A stretch of DNA of 50,513 nucleotides from Rhodothermales bacterium (GTDB taxonomy: Bacteria; Bacteroidota; Rhodothermia; Rhodothermales; JANQRZ01): positions 441,145-491,657 of the forward strand of contig JBDUXZ010000020.1 of the NCBI GenBank assembly GCA_039944855.1, read 5' to 3'. The position numbers were made by a program, and so were the translations under genes. Positions 8,650 to 17,120 of this stretch are shown one piece after another; position 1 is the stretch's first letter; every line of letters begins with the position of its first letter. The notes under the pieces were generated by a model, which searched no databases, was not told where the DNA came from, and saw only the letters and a program-made list of their open reading frames with translations.

Positions 8650-11055
8650 TTACTCAGTGCGGAGCGCTTCGACCGGATCGGCGGTGGCCGCGCGGAGCGT
8701 GTGGACCGTGATCGTGAGGAGCGCGACGACGAGCGCCAGCCCGCCCGCGAGGGCGAAGGCGCCCGGCCCGACCTCGATGCGGTACGCGAAGTCGTCGAGC
8801 CACTGCCCGACCAGCACGTACGCCAGCGGGGCCGCGACGACGAAGGCGACGCCGACGAGCGTGGCGAGGTCTTTCGAGAGCAGCAGCACGAGGTCCGGCA
8901 CGCTCGCGCCGAGCACCTTCCGCACGCCGATCTCTTTGCGCCGCTGCGTCGCCACGAGCGCGGCGAGGCCGAACAGCCCGAGGCACGCGATCAGCACGGC
9001 CAGCCCACTCGCGATGCCGACGATCCGCCCGAGCCGCTCCTCGGCCCGGTACTGCTGGTCGAGCGCGTCGTCGAGGAAGACGTAGTCGAAGGGGCGGTCG
9101 GGGGCGGTCGCGGTCCACACGCGCTCCAGTGCCGCCATCGCCGCCGGGAGCGGGCCGGGGCCGAGCCGGACGAGCACGTCGAGGTCGGGCGAGGTAGCGA
9201 AGCCGACGTTCTCCAGTCCCTGGAAGAGCGGCTGGGCTTCGGTCACGAGCAGGAGCGGCTCGACGGCCGTGTGGAGCGAGGCGTAGTGGAAGTCCTCGGT
9301 GACCCCGGCGACGGTGTACGCCGCGAACGGCTCCGGCAACGGCTGCCCGACGACGACGCCGTCAAAGGCTTCGGCGAACGCCTGGTTGACGACGACCTGC
9401 TGCGCCGCGAGCGCGGGCGCTGGGGCGAAGCCGGTGCCCTCAAGCAGGGCGATCTGCATCGTCGTCAGGAAGTCCGGGGCGACGGCGTTGAAGCGGAACG
9501 TGCGGTAGCGGTCGGCGGCGTCGGTGAAGCCGCCTTCCGCCCACGCCGGGTCGCCGAACGAGAAAGCGCCCGCGCTCACGGCGCTCACGGCGCTCTCCTG
9601 CCCGAGCGCGCCGAGGAGCGGGGCGAGCGGCTCCAGCCCGGCCCGGAAGTCGGAGGCGTTGGGGAGGGCGACGACGCGGTCGGCGGCGTAGCCGAGGTTC
9701 GTCGACTGGAGGTAGCGGAGCTGCTGCGCGATGACGAGCGTGCCCGCGAGCAGCCCGATCGAGAGGGCGAACTGGAGGGCGACGAGGCCGCGCTGGACGC
9801 CCGAGCGCGTCCCGAGCCCGAGCCGCCCACGCAGCACCTCGGCCGGGCGCGAGCGCGAGAGTACGACGGCCGGGTAGCTCCCCGCCACGAGCGCGACGAT
9901 TCCGGTGAGGGCGAGCGCGGCGAGCACGAGCCCCGCGTCGGGCCGGAGCGAGAGCGTGCGCCCGGCGATGTCGTTGAACGTCGGCAGCGCCATGACGGCG
10001 AGGCTGAATCCGGCGACGAGCGCGAGGCCGGTCATCAGCGCGGCCTCACCCCAGAACTGCCCCATGAGCTGGCTCCGGTGCGCGCCCATCGCCTTGCGCA
10101 CGCCGACCTCGCGCGTCCGCTCGACGCTCCGCCCGACGGCGAGCGTCGTGAAGTTGATGCAGGCGATGAGGAGCACGAGGAGCGCGATCACGCCCAGCGT
10201 GACGGCGTAGCGCGGATCGCTCACCGCCGCGATGCCGGTTGGCAGGTCCGGGTTGAGGTGGATGTCACGGATCGGCTGAAGCCCGACTGTGTACGTTCCC
10301 TCGAAATCGGGCCCGAGCGCCGTCGCGATGACGGGCGGCAGCGTTGCTTCGACCTCGGCGGGCGTCGCCCCGTCACGCAGGAGCACATACGTCTCGGCGC
10401 TGACGTTGAACCAGCTCTGGAGCTGCCGCTCGCTCACCACCCCGTCGACCTGGCTGAAGGGGAGGAGCGCGCCGAACTGCACGCTGGAGGTCGTCGGCGG
10501 ATCGGCGGCGACGGCGGCCACGGTGAACGTCCGCTCCGCGTCGTCCAGCCGCAGCGTGAGCGCCTGCCCGACGGGGTCTGCCTCGCCGAAGTAGCGCTGC
10601 GCGGTCGTCTCGGTGAGCACGACGGCGTCGTGTCGGGCGAGCGGGTCGGCGCTGCCGGACACGAGCGGGAACGAGAAGAGGTCGAAGAACGCCGGGTCCA
10701 CGAGGAGGGCGCTCTCGTTCGCCGCCTCGGCCCCGCGCACGACGGTGACCGTGAAGGGCAGCGTCCGCGTGAACGCCTCGACCTCCGGCACCTCAGCGGC
10801 CAGCGTCGGTCCGAGCGGGAGCGGCGTGACGGTGTTCGTGAACTGCTCGTCCGGCCCGTACTCCTCATGGACCCACGGCCGCACGATCCGCTCGGACTTC
10901 TCGTGGAAGCGGTCGAAGCTCAGTTCGCTGCGGACGAATAGCCCGGCGAGGAGGCAGACGGCGATCCCGACGGCGAGGCCGAAGACGTTGATGAACGCAT
11001 AGCCCTTCTGACGACGGAGCGAGCGGAGGGCGACGACGAGGTAATTCTTGAGCAT
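8650..11055 (-). CDS. Two-module FtsX/MacB-type ABC permease (801 aa)
   Basis: Inner-membrane permease paralogue and first gene of the middle sigma-54 unit. The start MLKNYLVVALRSLRRQKGYAF at 11055 is chosen because it matches the family and lies about 20 nt after the predicted transcription start; the longer frame to 11169 would begin in the activator-site region. Order: helix at about 21-43, periplasmic core domain, first FtsX module with EVGVRKAMGAH, second periplasmic domain, last FtsX module with EIGVRKVLGAS and C-terminus TADPVEALRTE. The second periplasmic region differs clearly from its neighbours, which fits old duplication and divergence rather than recent copies. Its stop codon borders a REP-like hairpin. 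Substrate unknown. Confidence 0.93.
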   Translation of the reverse strand: MLKNYLVVALRSLRRQKGYAFINVFGLAVGIAVCLLAGLFVRSELSFDRFHEKSERIVRPWVHEEYGPDEQFTNTVTPLPLGPTLAAEVPEVEAFTRTLPFTVTVVRGAEAANESALLVDPAFFDLFSFPLVSGSADPLARHDAVVLTETTAQRYFGEADPVGQALTLRLDDAERTFTVAAVAADPPTTSSVQFGALLPFSQVDGVVSERQLQSWFNVSAETYVLLRDGATPAEVEATLPPVIATALGPDFEGTYTVGLQPIRDIHLNPDLPTGIAAVSDPRYAVTLGVIALLVLLIACINFTTLAVGRSVERTREVGVRKAMGAHRSQLMGQFWGEAALMTGLALVAGFSLAVMALPTFNDIAGRTLSLRPDAGLVLAALALTGIVALVAGSYPAVVLSRSRPAEVLRGRLGLGTRSGVQRGLVALQFALSIGLLAGTLVIAQQLRYLQSTNLGYAADRVVALPNASDFRAGLEPLAPLLGALGQESAVSAVSAGAFSFGDPAWAEGGFTDAADRYRTFRFNAVAPDFLTTMQIALLEGTGFAPAPALAAQQVVVNQAFAEAFDGVVVGQPLPEPFAAYTVAGVTEDFHYASLHTAVEPLLLVTEAQPLFQGLENVGFATSPDLDVLVRLGPGPLPAAMAALERVWTATAPDRPFDYVFLDDALDQQYRAEERLGRIVGIASGLAVLIACLGLFGLAALVATQRRKEIGVRKVLGASVPDLVLLLSKDLATLVGVAFVVAAPLAYVLVGQWLDDFAYRIEVGPGAFALAGGLALVVALLTITVHTLRAATADPVEALRTE

Positions 11056-11085
11056 GGCGGCGAGGAGTCGTGGTGCTTCCGCCTG

Positions 11086-11101
11086 CGCAAGGGGTATGCC
11101 G
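11086..11101 (-). promoter_or_regulatory. Sigma-54 (-24/-12) promoter for the 8650-11055 unit
   Basis: The minus strand reads CGGCAT-ACCCC-TTGCG. The invariant GG and GC are 10 bp apart; the first and last bases of the consensus are off. A start near 11075 gives a leader of about 20 nt to the ATG at 11055. The upstream palindrome pair is at 11155-11191, with its nearer centre about 76 bp from the end of the -12 box. Confidence 0.78.
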
Positions 11102-11154
11102 CCGCTCGCCGACCGCTGAAATGGGGAGTCACGCCGTGCTCGATCCCTCGGCGG

Positions 11155-11191
11155 TGTGCGCCAGCGCACAGGCCGTGTGCGGCAGCGCGCA
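11155..11191 (-). promoter_or_regulatory. Paired activator sites (UAS) upstream of the sigma-54 promoter
   Basis: TGTGCGCCAGCGCACA (11155-11170, perfect palindrome) and TGTGCGGCAGCGCGCA (11176-11191, imperfect). Centres are 21 bp apart, identical to the pairs at 6174 and 24267. The site lies between the stop of the 11209 permease and the start of the 8650-11055 unit. Confidence 0.8.
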
Positions 11192-11208
11192 CCGCCGGGG
11201 GCCGCGCG

Positions 11209-13644
11209 TCACTCGGCGCGGAGCGTCGAGGTCGGGTTCGCGGTGGCGGCGCGGACGGCGTGGAAGCTCACCGTTGCGAGCGCGATGCCGAGCGCGAGGA
11301 CGCCCGCGATCAGGAACGGGCTCGGCCCCACCGGCACCTGATACGCGAACGCGCCGAGCCACTGCTGCGCGGCGAAGTACGTCACCGGCGCGGCCACGAC
11401 GAAGGCGACGAGCACGAGCCGCACGAAGTCTTTCGACAGCAGCGCGATGAGGCCCGGCACGCTCGCGCCGAGCACTTTGCGGATGCCGATCTCCTTCTTC
11501 CGCTGCTCCGCCGCGTACGCCGCGAGCGCGAACACGCCGAGGCACGCGATCAGGATCGCGAGGATCGAGAACGCCCCGGCGACGCGGCTCAGGTTCTCCT
11601 CGGCGCGGTAGAGCTGGTCGAGCTCCTGGTCCACGAAGAGGTACTCGAACGGGCGGTCCGGGAGGAACGTGGTCCACGTCCGCTCGATGTCGGCGAGCGT
11701 GCCGCGCACGTCGTCGGGCGTGATGCGGACGGCGAGGTAGCGGCCGAAGAAGTTCGCCATCCCGTCGTTCATCCGGTCGAAGACGAACGGCGCGATCGGC
11801 TGGTGGAGCGAGGCGAAGTGGACGTCCTCCGTGACGCCGACGATGCGGCGTTGCAGCTCCCCGTTCTGCCCGGCCGGACCCATGCTCCGCCCGACGGCAT
11901 CTTGCGGCGACTCCCAGCCGAGGCGCTCCACCATCGCCTCGTTGATGATGACGCCGGGGCCGGGGTCGCGGCCGAGCTGGTAGTCCCGCCCGGCCACCAT
12001 GCGGATGCCGAACGTCTTCGCGAAGTCGTCGTGGACGAGCATGCGGGGGAACTGGACGGGGTCGGCGAAGCCCTCGGGCAGGTAGGTGTTCGTCTGGTAC
12101 TTGCTGCCGAGCACGTCCTCGGAGATCGTCACGGCCTGGACGCCGCGGTGTTCGAGGAGCGCGCCTTTGATGGCGTCGTACTGCTGGATGGCGGGCGTGC
12201 GGAGGATCGGCACCATCACCACCTGCTCGGCGTCGAAGCCGAGGCGGGCGCTGCGGAGGTAGTCGAGCTGGTTCGCGGCGACGAACGTCCCGGCGATGAG
12301 CGCGATCGAGATGCCGAACTGCGCGACGACGAGCCCGCGCCGCAGCACCTCCGACGCGCCGCCGCCCGTGCCCGTCCGCCCCGACGCCTTGAGCACGTGC
12401 GCCGGCTCGTGCCGCGAGAGCACGAACGCCGGATACAGCCCGGACAGCGCGCCCACGCCGAGGGCGACGACGGCGAGGAGGGGCCACAGCCACGGCACGG
12501 CGAACGGGTTGAGCGTGATCGCCTTGTCCGCCATCGCGTTCATCACCGGCAGCAGCGCCCACACGAGCGGCAGCGCCACGACGAGCGAGATCGTGCTCAG
12601 CAGGATCGACTCGCTCAGGAACTGCCCGATGAGCTGGCCTTTCTGCGCGCCGATCGCCTTCCGCATCCCGACTTCCTTCGCCCGGCTCATCGAGCGCGCC
12701 GTCGAGAGGTTCATGAAGTTGATGCACGCCGTGAGGAGGACGAACACGGCGATGAGCGAGAAGACGTAGACGTAGAGGTCGTCGCTGTTAGGGCGGATCT
12801 CGAAGTCGAGGTTCGACTTCAGGTGGATGTCGGCGAGCGGCTGGAGGTAGAGGTGCGACTGCTCCTTGATCTGATCGGGCCAGTTCTGGGCGATGAAGTC
12901 GGGGAACTGCGCCTCGAGGGCGTCGGGCGCGGCGCCCTCGCGGAGAAGGACGTAGGTCCACGCCGGATTCCAGTACCAGTTGAAGTCGAGGATGCCGGGG
13001 TTCTGGGCGTAGACCGACGAGCGGAGCGTGGAGAACGAGGCGAGGAAGTCGAACGTGAAGTGCGACGTGGCAGGCACTTCGGCGAGCACGCCCGTCACTT
13101 CGAGCGGGTGCTGCTCCTCGAACAGCAGCGTCTTGCCGACCGGATCGGCGTCGCCGAAGTAGCGCTGCGCCGCCGCCTCGGTGAGGACGACCGTGTTCGG
13201 CCGGTCGAGCGCGGTCGCGCGGTCGCCGCGCACGAGGGCGAAGTCGAACACGTCGAAGACGGTCGAGTCGGCGAAGAAGAACTTCGCCTCGTTGAAGGCG
13301 CGGGCCGGGCCGCCGGCGGGCTCGTACGAGAGCGCGAGCGTCGGGGCTTGGAGGTTGAAGAACCGCACGGCCGCCTCGACGAACTGCGGGTACGTCTCGG
13401 CGATCGCCGCGCCCACCGGGAGGGGGTTGCTCGCCGACTCCTCCGCGCCCTCGATGATCTCGACCATGCGGTAGATCCGGTCCGCCTTCGCGTGGTAGCG
13501 GTCGTAGCTCAGCTCGTCGCGCACGAAGAGCGCGATGAGTACGAAGCAGGCGAGCCCGACGGCGAGGCCGAATACGTTGATCGCCGCGTAGCCCTTCCAG
13601 CGGCGGAGATTCCGAACGGCGACCTTGAGGTAGTTCTTCAGCAT
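11209..13644 (-). CDS. Two-module FtsX/MacB-type ABC permease (811 aa)
   Basis: Inner-membrane permease paralogue, start MLKNYLKVAVRNLRRWKGYAAIN at 13644. The frame stays open a further 204 bp upstream, but that stretch reads as non-family sequence and includes the permease scar. The first FtsX module has EVGMRKAIGAQ and the last has EIGIRKVLGAS, ending TANPTSTLRAE. It stands alone between the vapBC insertion and the middle sigma-54 unit. I see no sigma-54 box or activator pair in the ~295 bp upstream. Expression may depend on read-through from 14596-17079 across the antisense of vapBC, or on a promoter I cannot recognise. Substrate unknown. Confidence 0.92.
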   Translation of the reverse strand: MLKNYLKVAVRNLRRWKGYAAINVFGLAVGLACFVLIALFVRDELSYDRYHAKADRIYRMVEIIEGAEESASNPLPVGAAIAETYPQFVEAAVRFFNLQAPTLALSYEPAGGPARAFNEAKFFFADSTVFDVFDFALVRGDRATALDRPNTVVLTEAAAQRYFGDADPVGKTLLFEEQHPLEVTGVLAEVPATSHFTFDFLASFSTLRSSVYAQNPGILDFNWYWNPAWTYVLLREGAAPDALEAQFPDFIAQNWPDQIKEQSHLYLQPLADIHLKSNLDFEIRPNSDDLYVYVFSLIAVFVLLTACINFMNLSTARSMSRAKEVGMRKAIGAQKGQLIGQFLSESILLSTISLVVALPLVWALLPVMNAMADKAITLNPFAVPWLWPLLAVVALGVGALSGLYPAFVLSRHEPAHVLKASGRTGTGGGASEVLRRGLVVAQFGISIALIAGTFVAANQLDYLRSARLGFDAEQVVMVPILRTPAIQQYDAIKGALLEHRGVQAVTISEDVLGSKYQTNTYLPEGFADPVQFPRMLVHDDFAKTFGIRMVAGRDYQLGRDPGPGVIINEAMVERLGWESPQDAVGRSMGPAGQNGELQRRIVGVTEDVHFASLHQPIAPFVFDRMNDGMANFFGRYLAVRITPDDVRGTLADIERTWTTFLPDRPFEYLFVDQELDQLYRAEENLSRVAGAFSILAILIACLGVFALAAYAAEQRKKEIGIRKVLGASVPGLIALLSKDFVRLVLVAFVVAAPVTYFAAQQWLGAFAYQVPVGPSPFLIAGVLALGIALATVSFHAVRAATANPTSTLRAE

Positions 13645-13700
13645 GGACGGCGCGGCTACGTGGAGCAGAAGGCGACGAGCGGGCGGGTCTCCGCAGGGCG

Positions 13701-13850
13701 CTAATTTTTTAGCATGATGGCGGTACGGGACCTCGCCCTCGAAAGGTGCAGTCGGTGTTGCGAAAAGGGCGGGGGACGAAACGAAGCGCCTGCCTCGGTG
13801 CGCAGCGACGCGACGGAGTCGGCTGTGGCGAGGGCGGTGGACGCCCATGA
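13701..13850 (-). pseudogene. Scar of a deleted permease (C-terminal end plus aborted MLKN start)
   Basis: On the minus strand, bases down from about 13850 read, in a frame not used by a gene, [14 protein letters not shown], matching the family's C-terminal signature (ALRAATADPVESLRYE and similar). About 75 bp on comes ATG CTA AAA AAT TAG at 13715-13701, that is MLKN then stop, an apparent broken copy of the MLKNYL start. I infer that another permease once lay here and was lost, perhaps with the arrival of vapBC. The match is short, and the MLKN micro-ORF alone could be chance. Confidence 0.5.
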
Positions 13851-13883
13851 CGGCAGGGTTACGAGGAACCGGAAGGGAGAGTG

Positions 13884-13912
13884 GAGGTAGAATTTCGGCC
13901 TTTTTCTACCTC
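13884..13912 (+). promoter_or_regulatory. Inverted repeat upstream of vapB (operator or stem-loop)
   Basis: Perfect 9-bp arms GAGGTAGAA (13884-13892) and TTCTACCTC (13904-13912) with an 11-nt spacer, ending 27 bp before the vapB ATG. A T-rich stretch (CTTTTTATC) follows. VapBC complexes usually repress their own promoter through such palindromes. The alternative is a terminator-like stem, but no plus-strand gene lies upstream. Confidence 0.5.
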
Positions 13913-13939
13913 GCTTTTTATCATCACAGCCGCCCTCCG

Positions 13940-14191
13940 ATGGCCCTCAGCATCAAGCATCCCGAGGCCGACCGCCTCGCGCGGGAGCTGGCCCGCACGA
14001 CCGGCGAGAGCCTGACCGAAGCCGTCCTGACGGCGATCCGCGAGCGCCTCATCCGCGAGACCGGCTGGAGCCCCGACGGCGCGCGGGCCGAGATCGAACG
14101 GATCGTGGCTGAGCTCGCACAGGCCCCCATCCTCGACGACCGGACTCCCGACGAGATCATCGGGTACGACGAGCACGGGCTCCCGACCTGA
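13940..14191 (+). CDS. vapB: VapB-family antitoxin (83 aa)
   Basis: Antitoxin of a type II toxin-antitoxin pair. The sequence [18 protein letters not shown] is typical of the PSK/VapB family: a short N-terminal strand and helix for DNA binding, then a helical stretch, then an acidic C-terminal tail ([18 protein letters not shown]) that would occupy the toxin's active site. The start at 13940 is chosen because upstream residues of the longer frame are not family-like. Its TGA overlaps the ATG of vapC at base 14191, implying translational coupling. The pair runs opposite to the permease genes on both sides. Autoregulation through the inverted repeat at 13884 is inferred. Confidence 0.85.
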   Translation: MALSIKHPEADRLARELARTTGESLTEAVLTAIRERLIRETGWSPDGARAEIERIVAELAQAPILDDRTPDEIIGYDEHGLPT

Positions 14192-14583
14192 TGGTGATCG
14201 ACACGTCGGCCCTCGTCGCCATCTTGCAGGACGAGCCAGAGAGGCGAGCCCTCACGGACGCCATCCTCACAGCCTCGTCTCCCCGCATGTCGGCGGCGAC
14301 GCTCGTCGAGGCGGGGATCGTGATGCAGGGGCGGCATGGAGACGTGGGAAGTCGTGACCTCGATGTGCTCCTCTCGCAGACCCGCGTCGAGGTCGTCCCG
14401 CTGACGGCCGCGCACGCGGACTTTGCGCGCGACGCCTTCCGCCGCTTCGGCAAGGGGCGGCACCCGGCCGGGCTCAACTACGGCGACTGCTTCGCCTACG
14501 CGCTCGCCACGGCCCTCGCCGAGCCGCTGCTCTTCGTCGGCTCCGACTTCGACCAGACCGACGTGGCGGCGGCGGTGTATTGA
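14191..14583 (+). CDS. vapC: VapC-family PIN-domain ribonuclease toxin (130 aa)
   Basis: Toxin partner of vapB. It is a complete PIN domain at the usual length for VapC. It starts [13 protein letters not shown] with the first catalytic Asp at residue 4. The second acidic residue is Glu in SAATLVEAGIV, the third is Asp in LNYGDCFAYALA, and the last acidic cluster is VGSDFDQTD. These four acidic positions bind Mg/Mn in the family, which cleaves RNA, often initiator tRNA or rRNA. All appear intact, so it is probably active. The start overlaps the vapB stop. The gene ends 12 bp from the convergent stop of the permease at 14596, with no terminator visible. Confidence 0.88.
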   Translation: MVIDTSALVAILQDEPERRALTDAILTASSPRMSAATLVEAGIVMQGRHGDVGSRDLDVLLSQTRVEVVPLTAAHADFARDAFRRFGKGRHPAGLNYGDCFAYALATALAEPLLFVGSDFDQTDVAAAVY

Positions 14584-14595
14584 GGGGGGCGTGGC

Positions 14596-17079
14596 TTATT
14601 CGTAGCGGAGGGCGTCCGTCGGGTTCTTCCGCGCCGCGCGCAGCGCCTGCCCGCTGACGGTGAGGAGGGCGACGACGAGCGCCCCTGCGCCCACGCCGAG
14701 GAACAGCACGGGCCCGACCTCGACGCGGTACGCGAAGGCATCGAGCCAGCGGTCCATCGCGAGCCACGCGAGCGGCGCAGCCACGGCCGCCGCGATCCCG
14801 ACGAGCAGGAGGAAGTCTTTCGAGAGCAGCGCGACGAGGTCCGCCACGCCCGCGCCGAGCACCTTCCGCACGCCGATCTCTTTGGTCCGTCGCTCGGCCG
14901 CGTACGCGGCGAGCCCGAACAGCCCGAGGCACGCGATCACGACGCCGAAGAGCGCGAACGCCGCGATGATCGTCCCCGTGCGCCGCTCGGCGCGGTAGCG
15001 CGCGTCGAGGTCGTCGTCGAGGAACGCGGCCTCGAACGTGCGCTCGGGGTGGACCTCGGCGTAGGCCGCGCCGAGCGCCGCCATCGTCTGGGCCGCGTCG
15101 CCCGGCCGCACTTTGACGAAGGCGTACTGCGCGAGCGAGCCGATCTCGCCGGGCATCCGCGTCGAGCTGAAGATCGCGGGCTCGATCTCGTACTGGAACG
15201 GCGCGGCGTGGAAGTCGCGCGCGACGCCGACGACGGTCCCGCGATGGTCCATGTACGTCTTCTCGTTCTCGTAGTAGTACATCCGGAGCTCGCGGCCGAG
15301 CGCCTCCTCCGGCGTCCAGCCCTGCGCCGCCGCGAACGACGCGTTGACTACGAGCGCCCGCCCGTCGAACGCGCTGTTGCCGAAGTTCTCCGGCCGCTCC
15401 GTCGCCGTGCCGAGGTCGGCCGCGTCGTCGGAGAACGCGCGCCCGGCGAGGAGGTCGATCTCGAACAGGTCGAAGTAGCCGGGGCCGACCTGCTGGTGGC
15501 TGAGGCGGTCACCCTCGCCGTCGATCTGCTCGACGGGGGTGTACGGCGGGAACTCGACCTGGGGCGAGCCGCCGAAGCCGAAGCCGGGCGCCCGCTGCGA
15601 CACCGTCACGCCGACGACGTTCGGGTCCTGCGCCAGCCGCGCGGCGAGCACGTCGAGGTCGGCCCCTTTGCGCTGGATCACGACGACGTGGTCTTCCTCG
15701 AATCCGAGGTCGGCCGTCTGCAAAAACTGGAGTTGCTGCCACGCGATCGCGGTCGCGGCGAGGAGCGCGATGGAGAGCGTGAACTGGAAGAGCACGAGGC
15801 CCTGGCGGAGCCGCGCGCCTCCGCGCCCGCCGCTGCGCCCGCCGGCGAGCACGTGCGCCGGGCGGAACCGCGAGAGGTAGAGCGCGGGGTAGCTCCCGGC
15901 CAGCAGCCCCGTCGCGAGCGTCGTCCCGAGCACCCAGCCCCACAGCCCGACGTCGCCGACGCCGAAGGTCAGCGTGCGCCCGGCGAGGTCGCTGAAGAAC
16001 GGGAGGAGGAACTGGGCCAGCCCGAGCGCGAGGGCGAGCGCGCCGAGGCTCAGCACGAGCGACTCGCCGAAGAACTGCGCGACGAGCTGCCCCCGCCGCG
16101 CGCCGACCGTCTTCCGCACGCCGACCTCCTTGGCGCGCTCGGTCGCCCGCGCCGTGGCGAGGTTCATGAAGTTGACGCACGCGAGCAGGAGCACGAAGAC
16201 CGCGATGAGCGAGAACACCGCGACGGTCGTCGCGTCGCCGCCCGCTTGCCACTCGCCGCCGAGGGCGGAGCGGAGGTGGATGTCGGGGAGCGGCTGGAGC
16301 GCGGGGACGTAGAGCGCCGCCTCGGCGGGCTCGCGGTGGCGGGCGATGAAGGCCGGCAGCTCGGCGGCGACGGCCTCGGCCGAGGCGGCGGCACGGAGCT
16401 TGACGTAGGTGTAGGCGTTCGGCCACCAGTAGCTCGTGAACGCGCTCTCGGCCGAGCCCCACTGCTCCAGCTTGAACGTGTCGAGCGAGGTCATGAGCCC
16501 GAACGGGAGGTGCGACGTGGCCGGCGGGTCTTCGAGCACGCCGCCCACCGTCAGCGCGCGATCACTCACCCAGATCTGCCGCCCGACGGGATCGGCGTCG
16601 CCGAAGTATTTCTCCGCCGTCGTCTCCGTGAGGAGCACGGTGTCGGGCGTGTCGAGCGCCGCCGCGTCGCCCGTGACGAGCGGCAGCGTGAGCACGTCGA
16701 AGACGGACGGGTCGGCGTAGACGAAGCGCGATTCCTCGAAGCTGCGCCGCTCTTTCCCGTCGCGGAGCTCGACGAGCGTGGTGCTGCGGACGAGTCGGGC
16801 GAGCGCCTCGATCTGCGGGAAGTCCTCGCGCAGCGCGTTCCCCATCGCCCCGCCGACCCACGCCATCCCCTCGGACCCGTCGGCGCTCGTGTGCTGGACG
16901 ACGCGGTAGACCCGCTCGGCGTCGGCGTGGTGCTCGTCGTAGCTCAGCTCGTGGCGGACGTAGAGCCCGATCAGCAGGCAGCACGCGAGGCCGAGCGCGA
17001 GGCCGAAGAGGTTGATGAACGCGTAGCCTTTGCGGCGGCGGAGGCTGCGGAGGGCGACGATGAGGTAGTTCTTAAGCAT
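14596..17079 (-). CDS. Two-module FtsX/MacB-type ABC permease (827 aa)
   Basis: Inner-membrane permease, the longest of the array. The start MLKNYLIVALRSLRRRKGYAFIN at 17079 is used; the frame is open 378 bp upstream, but that lies within the previous gene. The first FtsX module has EVGVRKTVGAR and the last has EIGVRKVLGAG, ending ARKNPTDALRYE. The second periplasmic region carries an extra acidic, aromatic insertion (around ADLGTATERPENFGNSAFDG and RMYYYENEKTYMDH) that explains the length and may reflect a different partner. It is the last permease of the adaptor-ATPase operon before vapBC. Substrate unknown. Confidence 0.93.
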   Translation of the reverse strand: MLKNYLIVALRSLRRRKGYAFINLFGLALGLACCLLIGLYVRHELSYDEHHADAERVYRVVQHTSADGSEGMAWVGGAMGNALREDFPQIEALARLVRSTTLVELRDGKERRSFEESRFVYADPSVFDVLTLPLVTGDAAALDTPDTVLLTETTAEKYFGDADPVGRQIWVSDRALTVGGVLEDPPATSHLPFGLMTSLDTFKLEQWGSAESAFTSYWWPNAYTYVKLRAAASAEAVAAELPAFIARHREPAEAALYVPALQPLPDIHLRSALGGEWQAGGDATTVAVFSLIAVFVLLLACVNFMNLATARATERAKEVGVRKTVGARRGQLVAQFFGESLVLSLGALALALGLAQFLLPFFSDLAGRTLTFGVGDVGLWGWVLGTTLATGLLAGSYPALYLSRFRPAHVLAGGRSGGRGGARLRQGLVLFQFTLSIALLAATAIAWQQLQFLQTADLGFEEDHVVVIQRKGADLDVLAARLAQDPNVVGVTVSQRAPGFGFGGSPQVEFPPYTPVEQIDGEGDRLSHQQVGPGYFDLFEIDLLAGRAFSDDAADLGTATERPENFGNSAFDGRALVVNASFAAAQGWTPEEALGRELRMYYYENEKTYMDHRGTVVGVARDFHAAPFQYEIEPAIFSSTRMPGEIGSLAQYAFVKVRPGDAAQTMAALGAAYAEVHPERTFEAAFLDDDLDARYRAERRTGTIIAAFALFGVVIACLGLFGLAAYAAERRTKEIGVRKVLGAGVADLVALLSKDFLLLVGIAAAVAAPLAWLAMDRWLDAFAYRVEVGPVLFLGVGAGALVVALLTVSGQALRAARKNPTDALRYE

Positions 17080-17120
17080 CGGGAAGGGAGCGGGGTTTCT
17101 AGGGCCGGCTGGCCGGGCGC

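Noticed and set aside
13790-13815. GTGCGCAGCGACGC considered as a fourth activator site
   Set aside because: It is not palindromic, has no partner 21 bp away and no sigma-54 box downstream; it is part of the permease scar.
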